A stretch of 64,000 nucleotides of DNA from Alloscardovia omnicolens DSM 21503 (GTDB taxonomy: Bacteria > Actinomycetota > Actinomycetes > Actinomycetales > Bifidobacteriaceae), in NCBI RefSeq assembly GCF_000420505.1, contig NZ_ATVB01000002.1, forward strand, positions 1-64,000. The letters are read 5' to 3'. Below, one piece after another: positions 56,413 to 64,000 of the stretch. A program made the position numbers and the translations under genes. The stretch's first letter is position 1; every line of letters begins with the position of its first letter. The notes beneath the pieces were generated by a model, which was given only the letters and a program-made list of their open reading frames with translations, did not search any database and was not told the origin of the DNA.

Positions 56413-58266
56413 ATGACACAAACAGCACAATTACCTATTGCTATGGCACAAATCAATACAAGCGTAGGCGATATACAGTCAAACTGCGAGAAAATTATGC
56501 ACGGTGCTCAGCGTGCATATGAACAGGGAGCGCGTGTTGTTGTATTCCCAGAAATGACGATTACTGGTTACCCTATTGAAGATCTCGCTTTACGTGCCAC
56601 ATTCCGCCGAGCATCAGACAATGCAGTAAACGCGCTCGCTAAGCGTTTAGAGGAAAGCGGTTATGGCGACCTATACGTGGTTATAGGAACGGTGGGAAGC
56701 GTTCACAAGGAAGAGCGAGGTGCTTACAAGCTGGTGGACACAAGCGCGTCTCCGACAGGCGAGCCTAGGACAAGTGAGCCTACGACAATCGCGCGCCCAA
56801 CAGGCACATCTTCAACCAATGTACGCCCAACTAACGCGCAGAGCGGTGCCACAGAGACAGCAGACACAGACAAACACCCAACGAGCACATCTCCAACAGA
56901 GCCAGGCGCATCTCCAATAGGCGAACACCCAACTAACAGCCTGCTCGTTCTTCACAAGGGGCGCATTGCCTACTCCTACGATAAACAGTTCCTGCCAAAT
57001 TACGGAGTTTTCGACGAATTCCGTATTTTCACACCAGGACACAATAATCTCGTCATCGATATCGATGGATACCGCGCGGGCTTCGCAATCTGTGAGGATA
57101 TTTGGCAAGACAACGGTCCCGCATCGCAATTAAAGGATGCTCGCCTTGATGTGCTCATCACCATTAATGGCTCACCATTCGAAGAAAATAAAGATCACAC
57201 ACGCTATGACTTGTGTGTTCAGCGCGCTCGCGAGGTGCATGCACCGGTTATGTACGTCAATCAAGTGGGTGGGCAAGATGACTTGGTTTTTGATGGTGGA
57301 AGTTTTGTTGTCAACGAGTCTGGGGAAGTTTTAGCGCGTCTGCAGCAATTCGATGAGGATTTTGCTGTGTGGACTCTGCGCGCTGATGGTTCAAGCAGTT
57401 GCGATAGCATGGCAGAACAGATGGACTCTGACGAGAAAATGTATCGTGCTTGTGTGTTGGGTTTGCGTGACTATATGCGCAAAACAGGTTTTAGTGGGGT
57501 AGTGCTCGGTTTGTCGGGCGGTATTGACTCCGCCTTAGTGGCTGCTATGGCGGCAGATGCTTGCGGTGGCGAAAACGTATGGGGTATTTCTATGCCAAGT
57601 ATGTATTCGTCGGATGGTTCCAAAGATGATGCTGCGGTGTTAGCCGAAAATATTGGTGCGCACTATGAAACTCAGCCGATTGAGCCATTGTTCGATGCTT
57701 ATCAACAGCAACTTCATTTGGACGGTGTTGCCCAAGAGAACCTGCAAGCTAGGCTGCGTGGTGTTATTGTGATGGCGTATTCGAATGCGCATGGGTTGCT
57801 GGCACTGGCCACGGGAAATAAGTCGGAGTGCGCGTGTGGATATTCGACTATTTATGGTGACGCAGTGGGGGGATATGCGCCGATTAAGGATGTGTTGAAG
57901 ACGCGCGTATGGCAGCTGTCGCGTTGGCGTAATGCATGGGCGCTGCAGCATGGTGAAGTGCCACCAATTCCAGAAAATTCTATTATTAAGCCTCCAAGTG
58001 CGGAGCTACGTCCAGGTCAGAAAGATTCAGATTCGCTACCAGAATATGAGCTTCTTGATGCCGTGCTCGAAGCCTATATCGAGAAAGCTCATGGTCGTGC
58101 AGACTTACTTGCCGATGGTTTTGATGAAAAAACTGTTGATACAGTCATGCGTTTGGTAGACCGTGCAGAATGGAAACGACGTCAATATCCTCTCGGCCCA
58201 AAAGTTACGGCTTTAGCTTTCGGCCGCGACCGTCGTCTGCCTGTTACCAGCGCTTTCCGCGAATAA
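56413..58266 (+). CDS. nadE: NAD synthetase, glutamine-hydrolysing, with a low-complexity insertion
   Basis: It makes NAD from deamido-NAD, ATP and glutamine-derived ammonia. The N-terminal glutaminase domain carries Glu in FPEMTITGYPIEDL, Lys in YDKQFLPNYGVFDE and the nucleophile Cys in GFAICEDIWQD. The synthetase domain carries the P-loop LGLSGGIDSALVA and ATGNKSECACGYSTIYGD. Total length is 617. An insertion of about 65 residues (about 108-173), almost entirely Thr, Ser, Pro, Gly, Ala and Glu, splits the glutaminase domain between a strand and the catalytic Lys. I know of no counterpart in the family. AGGAAGAAG precedes the ATG. A terminator follows. Confidence 0.94.
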   Translation: MTQTAQLPIAMAQINTSVGDIQSNCEKIMHGAQRAYEQGARVVVFPEMTITGYPIEDLALRATFRRASDNAVNALAKRLEESGYGDLYVVIGTVGSVHKEERGAYKLVDTSASPTGEPRTSEPTTIARPTGTSSTNVRPTNAQSGATETADTDKHPTSTSPTEPGASPIGEHPTNSLLVLHKGRIAYSYDKQFLPNYGVFDEFRIFTPGHNNLVIDIDGYRAGFAICEDIWQDNGPASQLKDARLDVLITINGSPFEENKDHTRYDLCVQRAREVHAPVMYVNQVGGQDDLVFDGGSFVVNESGEVLARLQQFDEDFAVWTLRADGSSSCDSMAEQMDSDEKMYRACVLGLRDYMRKTGFSGVVLGLSGGIDSALVAAMAADACGGENVWGISMPSMYSSDGSKDDAAVLAENIGAHYETQPIEPLFDAYQQQLHLDGVAQENLQARLRGVIVMAYSNAHGLLALATGNKSECACGYSTIYGDAVGGYAPIKDVLKTRVWQLSRWRNAWALQHGEVPPIPENSIIKPPSAELRPGQKDSDSLPEYELLDAVLEAYIEKAHGRADLLADGFDEKTVDTVMRLVDRAEWKRRQYPLGPKVTALAFGRDRRLPVTSAFRE

Positions 58267-58305
58267 AATACATATATTCGCTGTTAGTACCGTTACTATA
58301 TTTTC

Positions 58306-58358
58306 TTTCGCGTGACTATGCAAATGTGAGCAAGGTCACGCGAAAATGGTATTTTTTT
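58306..58358 (+). terminator. Terminator after nadE overlapping the pflB control region
   Basis: TTTCGCGTGAC (58306-58316) pairs perfectly with GTCACGCGAAA (58335-58345), and a run of seven T follows at about 58352. The loop is 18 nt. The hairpin sits within 130 bp of pflB. Confidence 0.75.
58325..58340. promoter_or_regulatory. Operator-like 16-mer upstream of pflB
   Basis: TGTGAGCAAGGTCACG matches TGTGA-N6-TCACA except the last base. It overlaps the right arm and loop of the hairpin above. CRP/FNR-like or Rex-like control of formate lyase would make sense for a fermenter, but the regulator is not identified. Confidence 0.45.
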
Positions 58359-58436
58359 CTGATTACGCAGTCTAAAATGGATGGTGTTCGGCGTTGAACA
58401 TATACATCGCCGTAGATGCAACCACAAGGAGACATA

Positions 58437-60794
58437 ATGGCAGCTGTAGAAGCTAATGCTATTTCCGTTGAAGAACTCCAAGCACAGGCTTGGGAAGGCT
58501 TTGTAGACGGTAATTGGAAGTCCGACATTGATGTACGCGACTTCATTCAGAAGAACTATACCCCATATGAAGGTGACGAATCCTTCCTTGCAGATGCAAC
58601 AGATAAGACCAAGCATTTGTGGAAGAAGCTCGATGACGAGTACCTCGCTGTAGAACGTAAGCAGCGTGTTTATGACGTAGACACACATACTCCAGCAGAT
58701 ATCGACGCATTCCCAGCTGGATATATCGATGACCAAGATGACGTTGTTGTCGGTTTGCAAACTGATGTGCCATGTAAGCGTGCCATGATGCCTAACGGCG
58801 GTTGGCGCATGGTTGAGCAGGCTATTAAGGAAGCTGGCAAGGAGCCAGATCCGGAAGTGAAGAAGATCTTCACTAAGTACCGCAAGACACACAACGATGG
58901 CGTATTCGGCGTATACACACCTCGTATTAAGCGCGCACGTCACGCAAAGATTCTCACCGGTTTGCCAGATGCATACGGTCGCGGTCGCATTATCGGCGAC
59001 TATCGTCGTGTAGCTCTGTACGGTGTAAATACTTTGATTGAATTCAAGAAGCGCGATAAGGATTCCGTTCCTTACCGTAACGACTTCACCGAGACTGAAA
59101 TTGAACATTGGATTCGTTTCCGTGAAGAGCATGATGAGCAGATTAAGGCATTAAAGAAGCTCATCATTCTCGGCAATGAATATGGTTTGGACTTGGGTCG
59201 TCCAGCTATGAACGCTAAGGAAGCAGTACAGTGGACCTACATGGGCTACTTGGCATCTATTAAGAGCCAGGATGGCGCAGCAATGTCTATCGGTCGTTTG
59301 TCCGGCTTCTTCGATGCATACTTCGAGCGTGACTTCAAACGCGGTATCCTCACCGAAACCGAAGCTCAGGAAATTATCGATAACATCGTTATGAAGCTTC
59401 GTATCGTACGCTTCTTGCGTACCAAGGATTACGACAACATCTTCTCCGGCGATCCATACTGGGCAACATGGTCCGATGCAGGTTTCGGCGATGATGGTCG
59501 TACTTTGGTAACCAAGACCTCCTTCCGTCTGCTCAACACGTTGACTTTGGAGCACCTCGGACCTGGTCCAGAACCAAACATCACCATTTTCTGGGATCCA
59601 AAGCTTCCAGAAGGCTACAAGCGTTTCTGCGCTCGTATCTCCATCGACACCTCCGCAATCCAGTACGAATCCGATAAGGATATTCGTTCCCACTGGGGCG
59701 ACGATGCAGCAATCGCATGCTGCGTATCCCCAATGCGTGTAGGTAAGCAGATGCAGTTCTTCGCAGCTCGCGTAAACACTGCAAAGGCATTCCTCTACGC
59801 TTTGAACGATGGTCGCGATGAGATGACCGGTATGCGCGTTATCGACTCCGGTGTTATCGAGCCAGTCAAGTTTAACGACGATGGTTCCCTCAATTTCGAG
59901 TCCGTTCGTGCAAACTACGAAAAGGCTCTCGAATGGTTGTCTGAGACCTACGTTGAAGCTTTGAACATCATTCACTACATGCACGATAAGTATGCATACG
60001 AATCCATCGAAATGGCTCTGCATGACAAGGAAGTGTACCGTACCCTTGGTTGCGGTATGTCCGGTTTGTCTATTGCAGCAGACTCCTTGGCAGCCGTAAA
60101 GTACGCAAAGGTCTTCCCAATCTACAATAAGGACGCTCAGGGCACCGAAGAATATGTAGAAGGCGCACCAGACGATCTTATCGTTAACTTCCGTACTGAA
60201 GGTGAATTCCCAGTATACGGTAACGATGATGATCGTGCAGATGACTTGGCAAAGTGGGTTGTATCCACTGTTATGGGTCAGGTTCGTCGCCTGCCTGTAT
60301 ACCGTGGTGCAGTTCCAACCCAGTCCATTCTGACCATCACCTCTAATGTGGAATATGGTAAGAACACTGGTTCCTTCCCATCTGGTCATAAGAAGGGCAC
60401 CCCATTCTCCCCAGGTGCAAACCCAGAGAATGGTATGGATTCTCATGGTATGTTGCCTTCCATGTTCTCTGTTGGAAAGATTGACTACGATGATGCTCTC
60501 GACGGTATCTCTCTAACCAATACCATCACTCCTGATGGTTTGGGTCGTGATGAGGACGAGCGTATCGGCAACCTTGTGGGCATTCTCGACGCAGGTAATG
60601 GTCATGGTTTGTATCATGCAAACATCAATGTTCTGCGTAAGGAACAGCTTGAAGATGCAGTAGAGAATCCAGATAAGTACCCACATTTGACTGTGCGTGT
60701 ATCTGGTTATGCTGTGAACTTCGTGAAGCTCACTAAGGAACAGCAGCTCGATGTTATTTCTCGTACCTTCCACGCAGGCGCCGTGTCTGACTAA
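58437..60794 (+). CDS. pflB: Formate C-acetyltransferase (pyruvate formate-lyase)
   Basis: It splits pyruvate with CoA into acetyl-CoA and formate without oxygen, giving bifidobacteria extra ATP. The 785-residue glycyl-radical enzyme carries the adjacent catalytic Cys428-Cys429 in [12 protein letters not shown] and the radical Gly757 in RVSGYAV. AAGGAGA lies 3 nt before ATG 58437. Codon choice is visibly biased toward C-ending triplets compared with neighbours, consistent with very high expression. The activase gene follows after a terminator hairpin. Confidence 0.97.
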   Translation: MAAVEANAISVEELQAQAWEGFVDGNWKSDIDVRDFIQKNYTPYEGDESFLADATDKTKHLWKKLDDEYLAVERKQRVYDVDTHTPADIDAFPAGYIDDQDDVVVGLQTDVPCKRAMMPNGGWRMVEQAIKEAGKEPDPEVKKIFTKYRKTHNDGVFGVYTPRIKRARHAKILTGLPDAYGRGRIIGDYRRVALYGVNTLIEFKKRDKDSVPYRNDFTETEIEHWIRFREEHDEQIKALKKLIILGNEYGLDLGRPAMNAKEAVQWTYMGYLASIKSQDGAAMSIGRLSGFFDAYFERDFKRGILTETEAQEIIDNIVMKLRIVRFLRTKDYDNIFSGDPYWATWSDAGFGDDGRTLVTKTSFRLLNTLTLEHLGPGPEPNITIFWDPKLPEGYKRFCARISIDTSAIQYESDKDIRSHWGDDAAIACCVSPMRVGKQMQFFAARVNTAKAFLYALNDGRDEMTGMRVIDSGVIEPVKFNDDGSLNFESVRANYEKALEWLSETYVEALNIIHYMHDKYAYESIEMALHDKEVYRTLGCGMSGLSIAADSLAAVKYAKVFPIYNKDAQGTEEYVEGAPDDLIVNFRTEGEFPVYGNDDDRADDLAKWVVSTVMGQVRRLPVYRGAVPTQSILTITSNVEYGKNTGSFPSGHKKGTPFSPGANPENGMDSHGMLPSMFSVGKIDYDDALDGISLTNTITPDGLGRDEDERIGNLVGILDAGNGHGLYHANINVLRKEQLEDAVENPDKYPHLTVRVSGYAVNFVKLTKEQQLDVISRTFHAGAVSD

Positions 60795-60811
60795 AAAATA
60801 AGAAAATATGC

Positions 60812-60843
60812 AAGGGCGGGGTGTTTCTACCTCGCCCTTTTAT
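60812..60843 (+). terminator. Terminator between pflB and pflA
   Basis: AAGGGCGGGGT (60812-60822) pairs with ACCTCGCCCTT (60829-60839), one G-U pair, then TTTTAT. It would let pflB be made in excess of its activase, since partial read-through would be enough for pflA. Confidence 0.8.
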
Positions 60844-60904
60844 ATAATCAACACGGTAACTTTGAGTGATAGCTTTGAGCACGATATAGTCAAAGGAGAC
60901 TAGC

Positions 60905-61777
60905 ATGGCAGCCTTTCGTAGCACAACAGCACATATGCTTCGTGAATCGAAGGAGTATGCTCGCCAAACACTGATGGGCGGTCTTTCTGGTTTTGAATCT
61001 CCAGTAGGTTTAGATCGCCGCGATCGTCTGCAAGCATTAAAAAGCGGTGATATTGGTTTTGTACATTCTTGGGATATCAATACTTCTGTTGATGGACCAG
61101 GCACACGCATGACCGTTTTTATGAGCGGATGTCCTTTACGTTGCCAGTACTGTCAGAATCCTGATACGTGGAAAATGCGTGACGGTCAGCCAGTGTATTT
61201 AGACGATATGATTAAAAAAGTTGACCGCTACAAGGATCTTTTCAAAGCTACAGGAGGAGGCATAACCTTCTCTGGTGGAGAATCTATGATGCAGCCAGCT
61301 TTCGTTTCGCGTGTTTTCCGCGCAGCGAGAGAAATGGGTGTGCACACCTGTTTAGATACGTCAGGCTTTTTAGGCCGTAACTATTCAGACGAACAGATTG
61401 ACGACATTGATTTATGTTTGCTCGATGTGAAATCAGGAAACGAAGAAACCTATAAAAAGGTAACAGGTGGAACTCTCGCGCCAACTATTGAGTTCGGTAA
61501 ACGTTTAGCAGATCATGGTAAGAAAATCTGGGTACGTTTCGTGCTCGTTCCTGGCTTAACCGATGATTACGAAAACGTGGAACAGGTTGCTCGTATATGT
61601 GAAGAATTTGGCGATGCTGTTGAACATATTGATGTGTTAGGATTCCATCAGCTTGGTCGCCCAAAATGGCATGAAATGCGTATTCCTTATCCACTAGAAG
61701 ATGCAAAAGGTCCTTCAGCAGCTTTGCGCACACGTGTTAAAGAGCAGTTTGAAAATCATGGTTTCAAAGTGTATTAA
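60905..61777 (+). CDS. pflA: Pyruvate formate-lyase activating enzyme
   Basis: This radical SAM enzyme installs the glycyl radical in PflB. The 290-residue protein has the cluster motif Cys76, Cys80, Cys83 (GCPLRCQYCQNPDTW), then GGGITFSGGESMMQP for SAM binding, and DLCLLDVKSGNEETY. The HSWDINTSVDGPGTRMTVFM segment precedes the cluster as usual. The first 55 residues are a basic leader longer than in Escherichia coli PflA. AAAGGAGA precedes the ATG. Its place after pflB and the match of both specificity regions make the assignment firm. Confidence 0.96.
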   Translation: MAAFRSTTAHMLRESKEYARQTLMGGLSGFESPVGLDRRDRLQALKSGDIGFVHSWDINTSVDGPGTRMTVFMSGCPLRCQYCQNPDTWKMRDGQPVYLDDMIKKVDRYKDLFKATGGGITFSGGESMMQPAFVSRVFRAAREMGVHTCLDTSGFLGRNYSDEQIDDIDLCLLDVKSGNEETYKKVTGGTLAPTIEFGKRLADHGKKIWVRFVLVPGLTDDYENVEQVARICEEFGDAVEHIDVLGFHQLGRPKWHEMRIPYPLEDAKGPSAALRTRVKEQFENHGFKVY

Positions 61778-61809
61778 TCACATGTCTGCACGTTTTACTC
61801 GTACAGTGC

Positions 61810-61815
61810 TAAACT
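61810..61815 (+). promoter_or_regulatory. Extended -10 box of rnd
   Basis: TAAACT preceded by TGC (an extended -10, TGN-TANNNT) lies 10 nt before the ATG at 61826 with no ribosome binding site between them; the transcript would have a leader of only a few bases. Confidence 0.4.
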
Positions 61816-61825
61816 CATGCCTATT

Positions 61826-63124
61826 ATGAGCTTAAGTAGCACAGATATTCAATTACTTGCCGAACCAGCTGGGGGAGTTCCTGAGGTTATTAACACCCGG
61901 CAGCAATTTGATACTTTTGTGCACGCCTATACCACAGCGTCTGGTCCTTTAGCTGCAGACGCGGAACGTGCCTCGAGTTTCCGTTATTTTAAAGGCAATT
62001 ATCTTATTCAATTTAAGCGTTCTGGTGCGCCCATTGCGTTGCTCGATCCTATAGCTTTGGATGAACAGCGTGTGGATTGGAATGCTTTTAATCGAGCAGT
62101 ACAAGGTGCTGCGTGGATTATTCACGACTGCGAGCAAGATATTCCTGCTTTTGTAGCCAATGGTTTGCAGATAGACGCTGTTTTCGATACGGAACATGCA
62201 GCACGATTATTAGGACGAAAACGTTTCGGTTTGTCAGCAATTACAGAACATTATTTAGGTCTAACTTTAGCGAAAGAACATTCGGCTGCAGATTGGTCTT
62301 ACCGACCACTGAACCGTGATTTACGCAATTATGCTGCTTTAGATGTAGAAGTGCTTATTGAGCTAGATAATGCTTTGACTGCGGAGCTAAAAAAGACCGG
62401 TAAGTGGCAGTGGGCTTTAGAAGACTTTGAACATTTGCGTCAGCATGGTTTAGAGGAGAAAGCTGTGCATCCGCAACCGTGGCGTCGCGTTTCGCATATA
62501 ACCGACCTGCGAGGTGACGTTCGCTCGCTGGCAGTTGTACGCGAACTATGGATGACTCGCGAACACTATGCACAACAGCTCGATATCGCTCCTAATCTCT
62601 TGCTCAGCGATGAGGCTATTATTGTTGCTGCTCAACGGAAACCGCGCAATTCTAAACAGTTCAAAGCAATTCGTTTGCTCAATGAACGTGTGCGTATTCG
62701 CACGGGCGATGAACGCGAAAAAATGTTCGAGCGTTATGCATCAGTGCAGCGCCAAATAAAACCACAAGTATGGAAAGAAGCTATTGGGCGTGCACTTGAA
62801 ACGAAATATGCTGAGATTCGTGAACTAACCCAGCCTGTTGAAAAACCAGGAAATTCAGCGCCTCGGTCTATGAAATATTGGCGTGAACATCACCCGGAAC
62901 GCTATGCGAGATTGCATCGCGTGAAGGAACTGATCGGTCAGGTTAGTCAAGATACGCATACGCCTGTAGAAGTGCTACTGAAACCACAATATGTGCGTAA
63001 TTTATGCTGGCGCGACGATATTGCGTATACGCCGAACGATATTGCAGAGTTTTTAACCTTACAAGGAGCACGAAATTGGCAGGTAGAACTGCTAGCTCCG
63101 TCCCTGAGTAAGGTTATTATATAA
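61826..63124 (+). CDS. rnd: Ribonuclease D
   Basis: It is a 3' to 5' exoribonuclease that trims tRNA and other small RNA precursors. The 432-residue protein has a DEDD exonuclease domain (about 20-205) with Asp-Ala-Glu in LAADAERASSFRYF, DCEQDIP, and LRNYAALDVEVLIEL. An HRDC domain follows (about 225-300; VVRELWMTREHYAQQLD) and then a second, diverged HRDC-like helical region. Start at 61826 is preferred over ATG 61817, which would begin 1 nt after a -10 box; the two differ by three residues. tig follows 64 nt after the stop. Confidence 0.9.
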   Translation: MSLSSTDIQLLAEPAGGVPEVINTRQQFDTFVHAYTTASGPLAADAERASSFRYFKGNYLIQFKRSGAPIALLDPIALDEQRVDWNAFNRAVQGAAWIIHDCEQDIPAFVANGLQIDAVFDTEHAARLLGRKRFGLSAITEHYLGLTLAKEHSAADWSYRPLNRDLRNYAALDVEVLIELDNALTAELKKTGKWQWALEDFEHLRQHGLEEKAVHPQPWRRVSHITDLRGDVRSLAVVRELWMTREHYAQQLDIAPNLLLSDEAIIVAAQRKPRNSKQFKAIRLLNERVRIRTGDEREKMFERYASVQRQIKPQVWKEAIGRALETKYAEIRELTQPVEKPGNSAPRSMKYWREHHPERYARLHRVKELIGQVSQDTHTPVEVLLKPQYVRNLCWRDDIAYTPNDIAEFLTLQGARNWQVELLAPSLSKVII

Positions 63125-63129
63125 AGGTT

Positions 63130-63157
63130 GCCTAGTCTCACTGCGTCAGAGATAGGC
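63130..63157 (+). terminator. Weak hairpin after rnd
   Basis: GCCTAGTCTC (63130-63139) pairs imperfectly with GAGATAGGC (63149-63157); one base is bulged and no U-tract follows directly. Termination is uncertain. Confidence 0.4.
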
Positions 63158-63188
63158 TAGATTTGACGATTATGAATGGGAGTGCCAC

Positions 63189-64000
63189 GTGAAGATTAGC
63201 GTGAGGAACCTCGAGCCAACTAAGGTAAGGCTCACCATCACTGTAGACCAGGAAGAACTTGAGCCACACTTGAACACGGCTCGTAAGGCTATCGCAGACC
63301 AGATTAACGTACCTGGTTTCCGTAAGGGTCATGTTCCAGGCAAGATTGTAGACCAGCGCGTAGGCTATGCAGCTGTTGTTGGTGAAGCAGTAAACGAAGC
63401 TGTTCCAGAGTTCTACAACGATGCAATCGAGCAGAAGAACCTGCGTCCAATGGATCAGCCAGAGCTCGATCTTAAGGATGTGCCACAGGAGAAGAACGAC
63501 GGCGTTAAGCTTAAGTTCACTGCAGAAGTAGAAGTACGTCCACAGTTCGAATTGCCAGCATTAGACGGCATGACTGTAGAAGTAGAGAAGCAGACTGTAT
63601 CTGATGACGACATTAACGCTCGTCTTGAAGCTTTGCAGCAGCGCTTCGGTACTCTCGTAGGCGTTGACCGCCCAGCAGATAAGGGTGACTACGCAAACAT
63701 TAGCCTTGAAGCTGTGATTAACGATGAAACTGTTGACTCCCAGGATGGCGTAAGCTACCAGATTGGCGCAGGCAACATGCTCGACGGCATTGACGAAGCT
63801 TTGATTGGCTTGTCTGCTGGAGAAAAGACCACCTTCAAGTCGGCTCTCGCAGCAGGTGAACATGAAGGCGAAGAAGCAGAAGTTAAGGTTACCCTGAACT
63901 CTGTAAAGACCATGGAACTTCCAGCATTGGATGATGACTTTGCTCAGGATGCTTCTGAATTCGACACTTTGGACGAATTGAAGGAAGACATTAAGAAGCA
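63189..64000 (+). CDS. tig: Trigger factor, 5' part (runs off the window)
   Basis: It is a ribosome-bound chaperone and peptidyl-prolyl isomerase that meets nascent chains. GTG 63189 follows GGGAG (63178-63182). The visible 270 codons hold the ribosome-binding domain with the signature GFRKGHVPGKIVDQRVG (about residues 43-59) and then the FKBP-like domain (from about 145: VGVDRPADKGDYANI, YQIGAGNMLDGIDEALIGL). The reading frame is open to the edge; the C-terminal substrate-binding arm lies beyond. Strong C-ending codon bias suggests high expression, as for pflB. Confidence 0.95.
   Translation, partial: MKISVRNLEPTKVRLTITVDQEELEPHLNTARKAIADQINVPGFRKGHVPGKIVDQRVGYAAVVGEAVNEAVPEFYNDAIEQKNLRPMDQPELDLKDVPQEKNDGVKLKFTAEVEVRPQFELPALDGMTVEVEKQTVSDDDINARLEALQQRFGTLVGVDRPADKGDYANISLEAVINDETVDSQDGVSYQIGAGNMLDGIDEALIGLSAGEKTTFKSALAAGEHEGEEAEVKVTLNSVKTMELPALDDDFAQDASEFDTLDELKEDIKK

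Noticed and set aside
59151-60446. A 431-codon open frame on the minus strand opposite pflB
   Set aside because: It is antisense to a gene with very strong codon bias, lacks a ribosome binding site, is Cys/Trp/His-rich in a way unlike real proteins, and matches no family. Treated as a shadow of pflB.
1-64000. CRISPR array, prophage, insertion sequence or tRNA gene
   Set aside because: I looked for regularly spaced direct repeats, transposase or integrase motifs and cloverleaf patterns and saw none that could be supported.

Overview
This window is a chromosomal segment of an actinobacterium, most likely a low-GC member of the Bifidobacteriaceae (a Gardnerella- or Alloscardovia-like relative of Bifidobacterium). 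The basis is gene order and content: miaB-miaA-ftsK-pgsA-cinA-(ClgR-type regulator)-DUF3046-recA-recX next to a minus-strand RNase P RNA, hpf and secA; sepH facing DUF4193-dut-rel; DUF4192-sigA; topoisomerase IV genes; and pflB-pflA of an anaerobic fermenter. The exact genus cannot be fixed from the sequence alone. Nearly everything is ordinary chromosomal housekeeping. I see no CRISPR array, prophage, insertion sequence or tRNA gene.

Layout. 1-4.7 kb: a gene-free stretch, then brnQ (branched-chain amino acid import), a sugar O-acetyltransferase, and two NAD(P)H oxidoreductases (aldo/keto reductase, old yellow enzyme). 4.8-7.8 kb: a small membrane-anchored protein resembling one lobe of a periplasmic binding protein, translationally coupled to a CtpE-type P-type ATPase. 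7.9-9.4 kb (minus): a Bax-inhibitor-1 family protein and a small alarmone synthetase. 9.6-23.6 kb: tRNA modification (miaB, miaA), chromosome translocase FtsK, phospholipid synthesis (pgsA), cinA, a ClgR-like regulator, the recA-recX recombination pair with an SOS box, rnpB on the opposite strand, ribosome hibernation factor and SecA. 23.7-29.1 kb: a ROK glucokinase, a small membrane protein, plsC, a PASTA Ser/Thr kinase and a polyprenyl diphosphate synthase. 29.2-38.1 kb: DUF4192, the primary sigma factor, topoisomerase IV subunit B, an MFS transporter, and topoisomerase IV subunit A on the minus strand. 38.4-42 kb: a phosphodiesterase, a structured inverted-repeat element, a lipoprotein gene broken by a nonsense codon, and SepH. 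42.1-50.7 kb: DUF4193, dut, long Rel, a DUF349 protein, hisS and aspS. 50.9-51.9 kb: a small AT-rich island with a frameshifted secreted-protein gene and a 3-TM protein. 52-64 kb: a DUF3516-type helicase, rarA, nadE, pflB-pflA, rnd, and the start of tig.

The main oddities are: two genes each broken by a single lesion just inside the signal peptide (39.8-40.3 kb and 51.0 kb); a nested 99-bp inverted repeat beside the first; low-complexity insertions or tails in MiaA, NadE, RarA, FtsK and ParC that their families normally lack; three intergenic 16-mers of the form TGTGA-N6-TCAYR upstream of the ClgR-like gene, the MFS transporter and pflB; and a recurring arrangement of a -10-like hexamer only 5-11 nt before a start codon with no ribosome binding site, suggesting that several housekeeping genes are leaderless. 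No clear, wholly new multi-gene system is evident. The best candidates for undescribed biology are the secreted-protein/3-TM pair at 51 kb and the half-binding-protein/CtpE pair at 5 kb.
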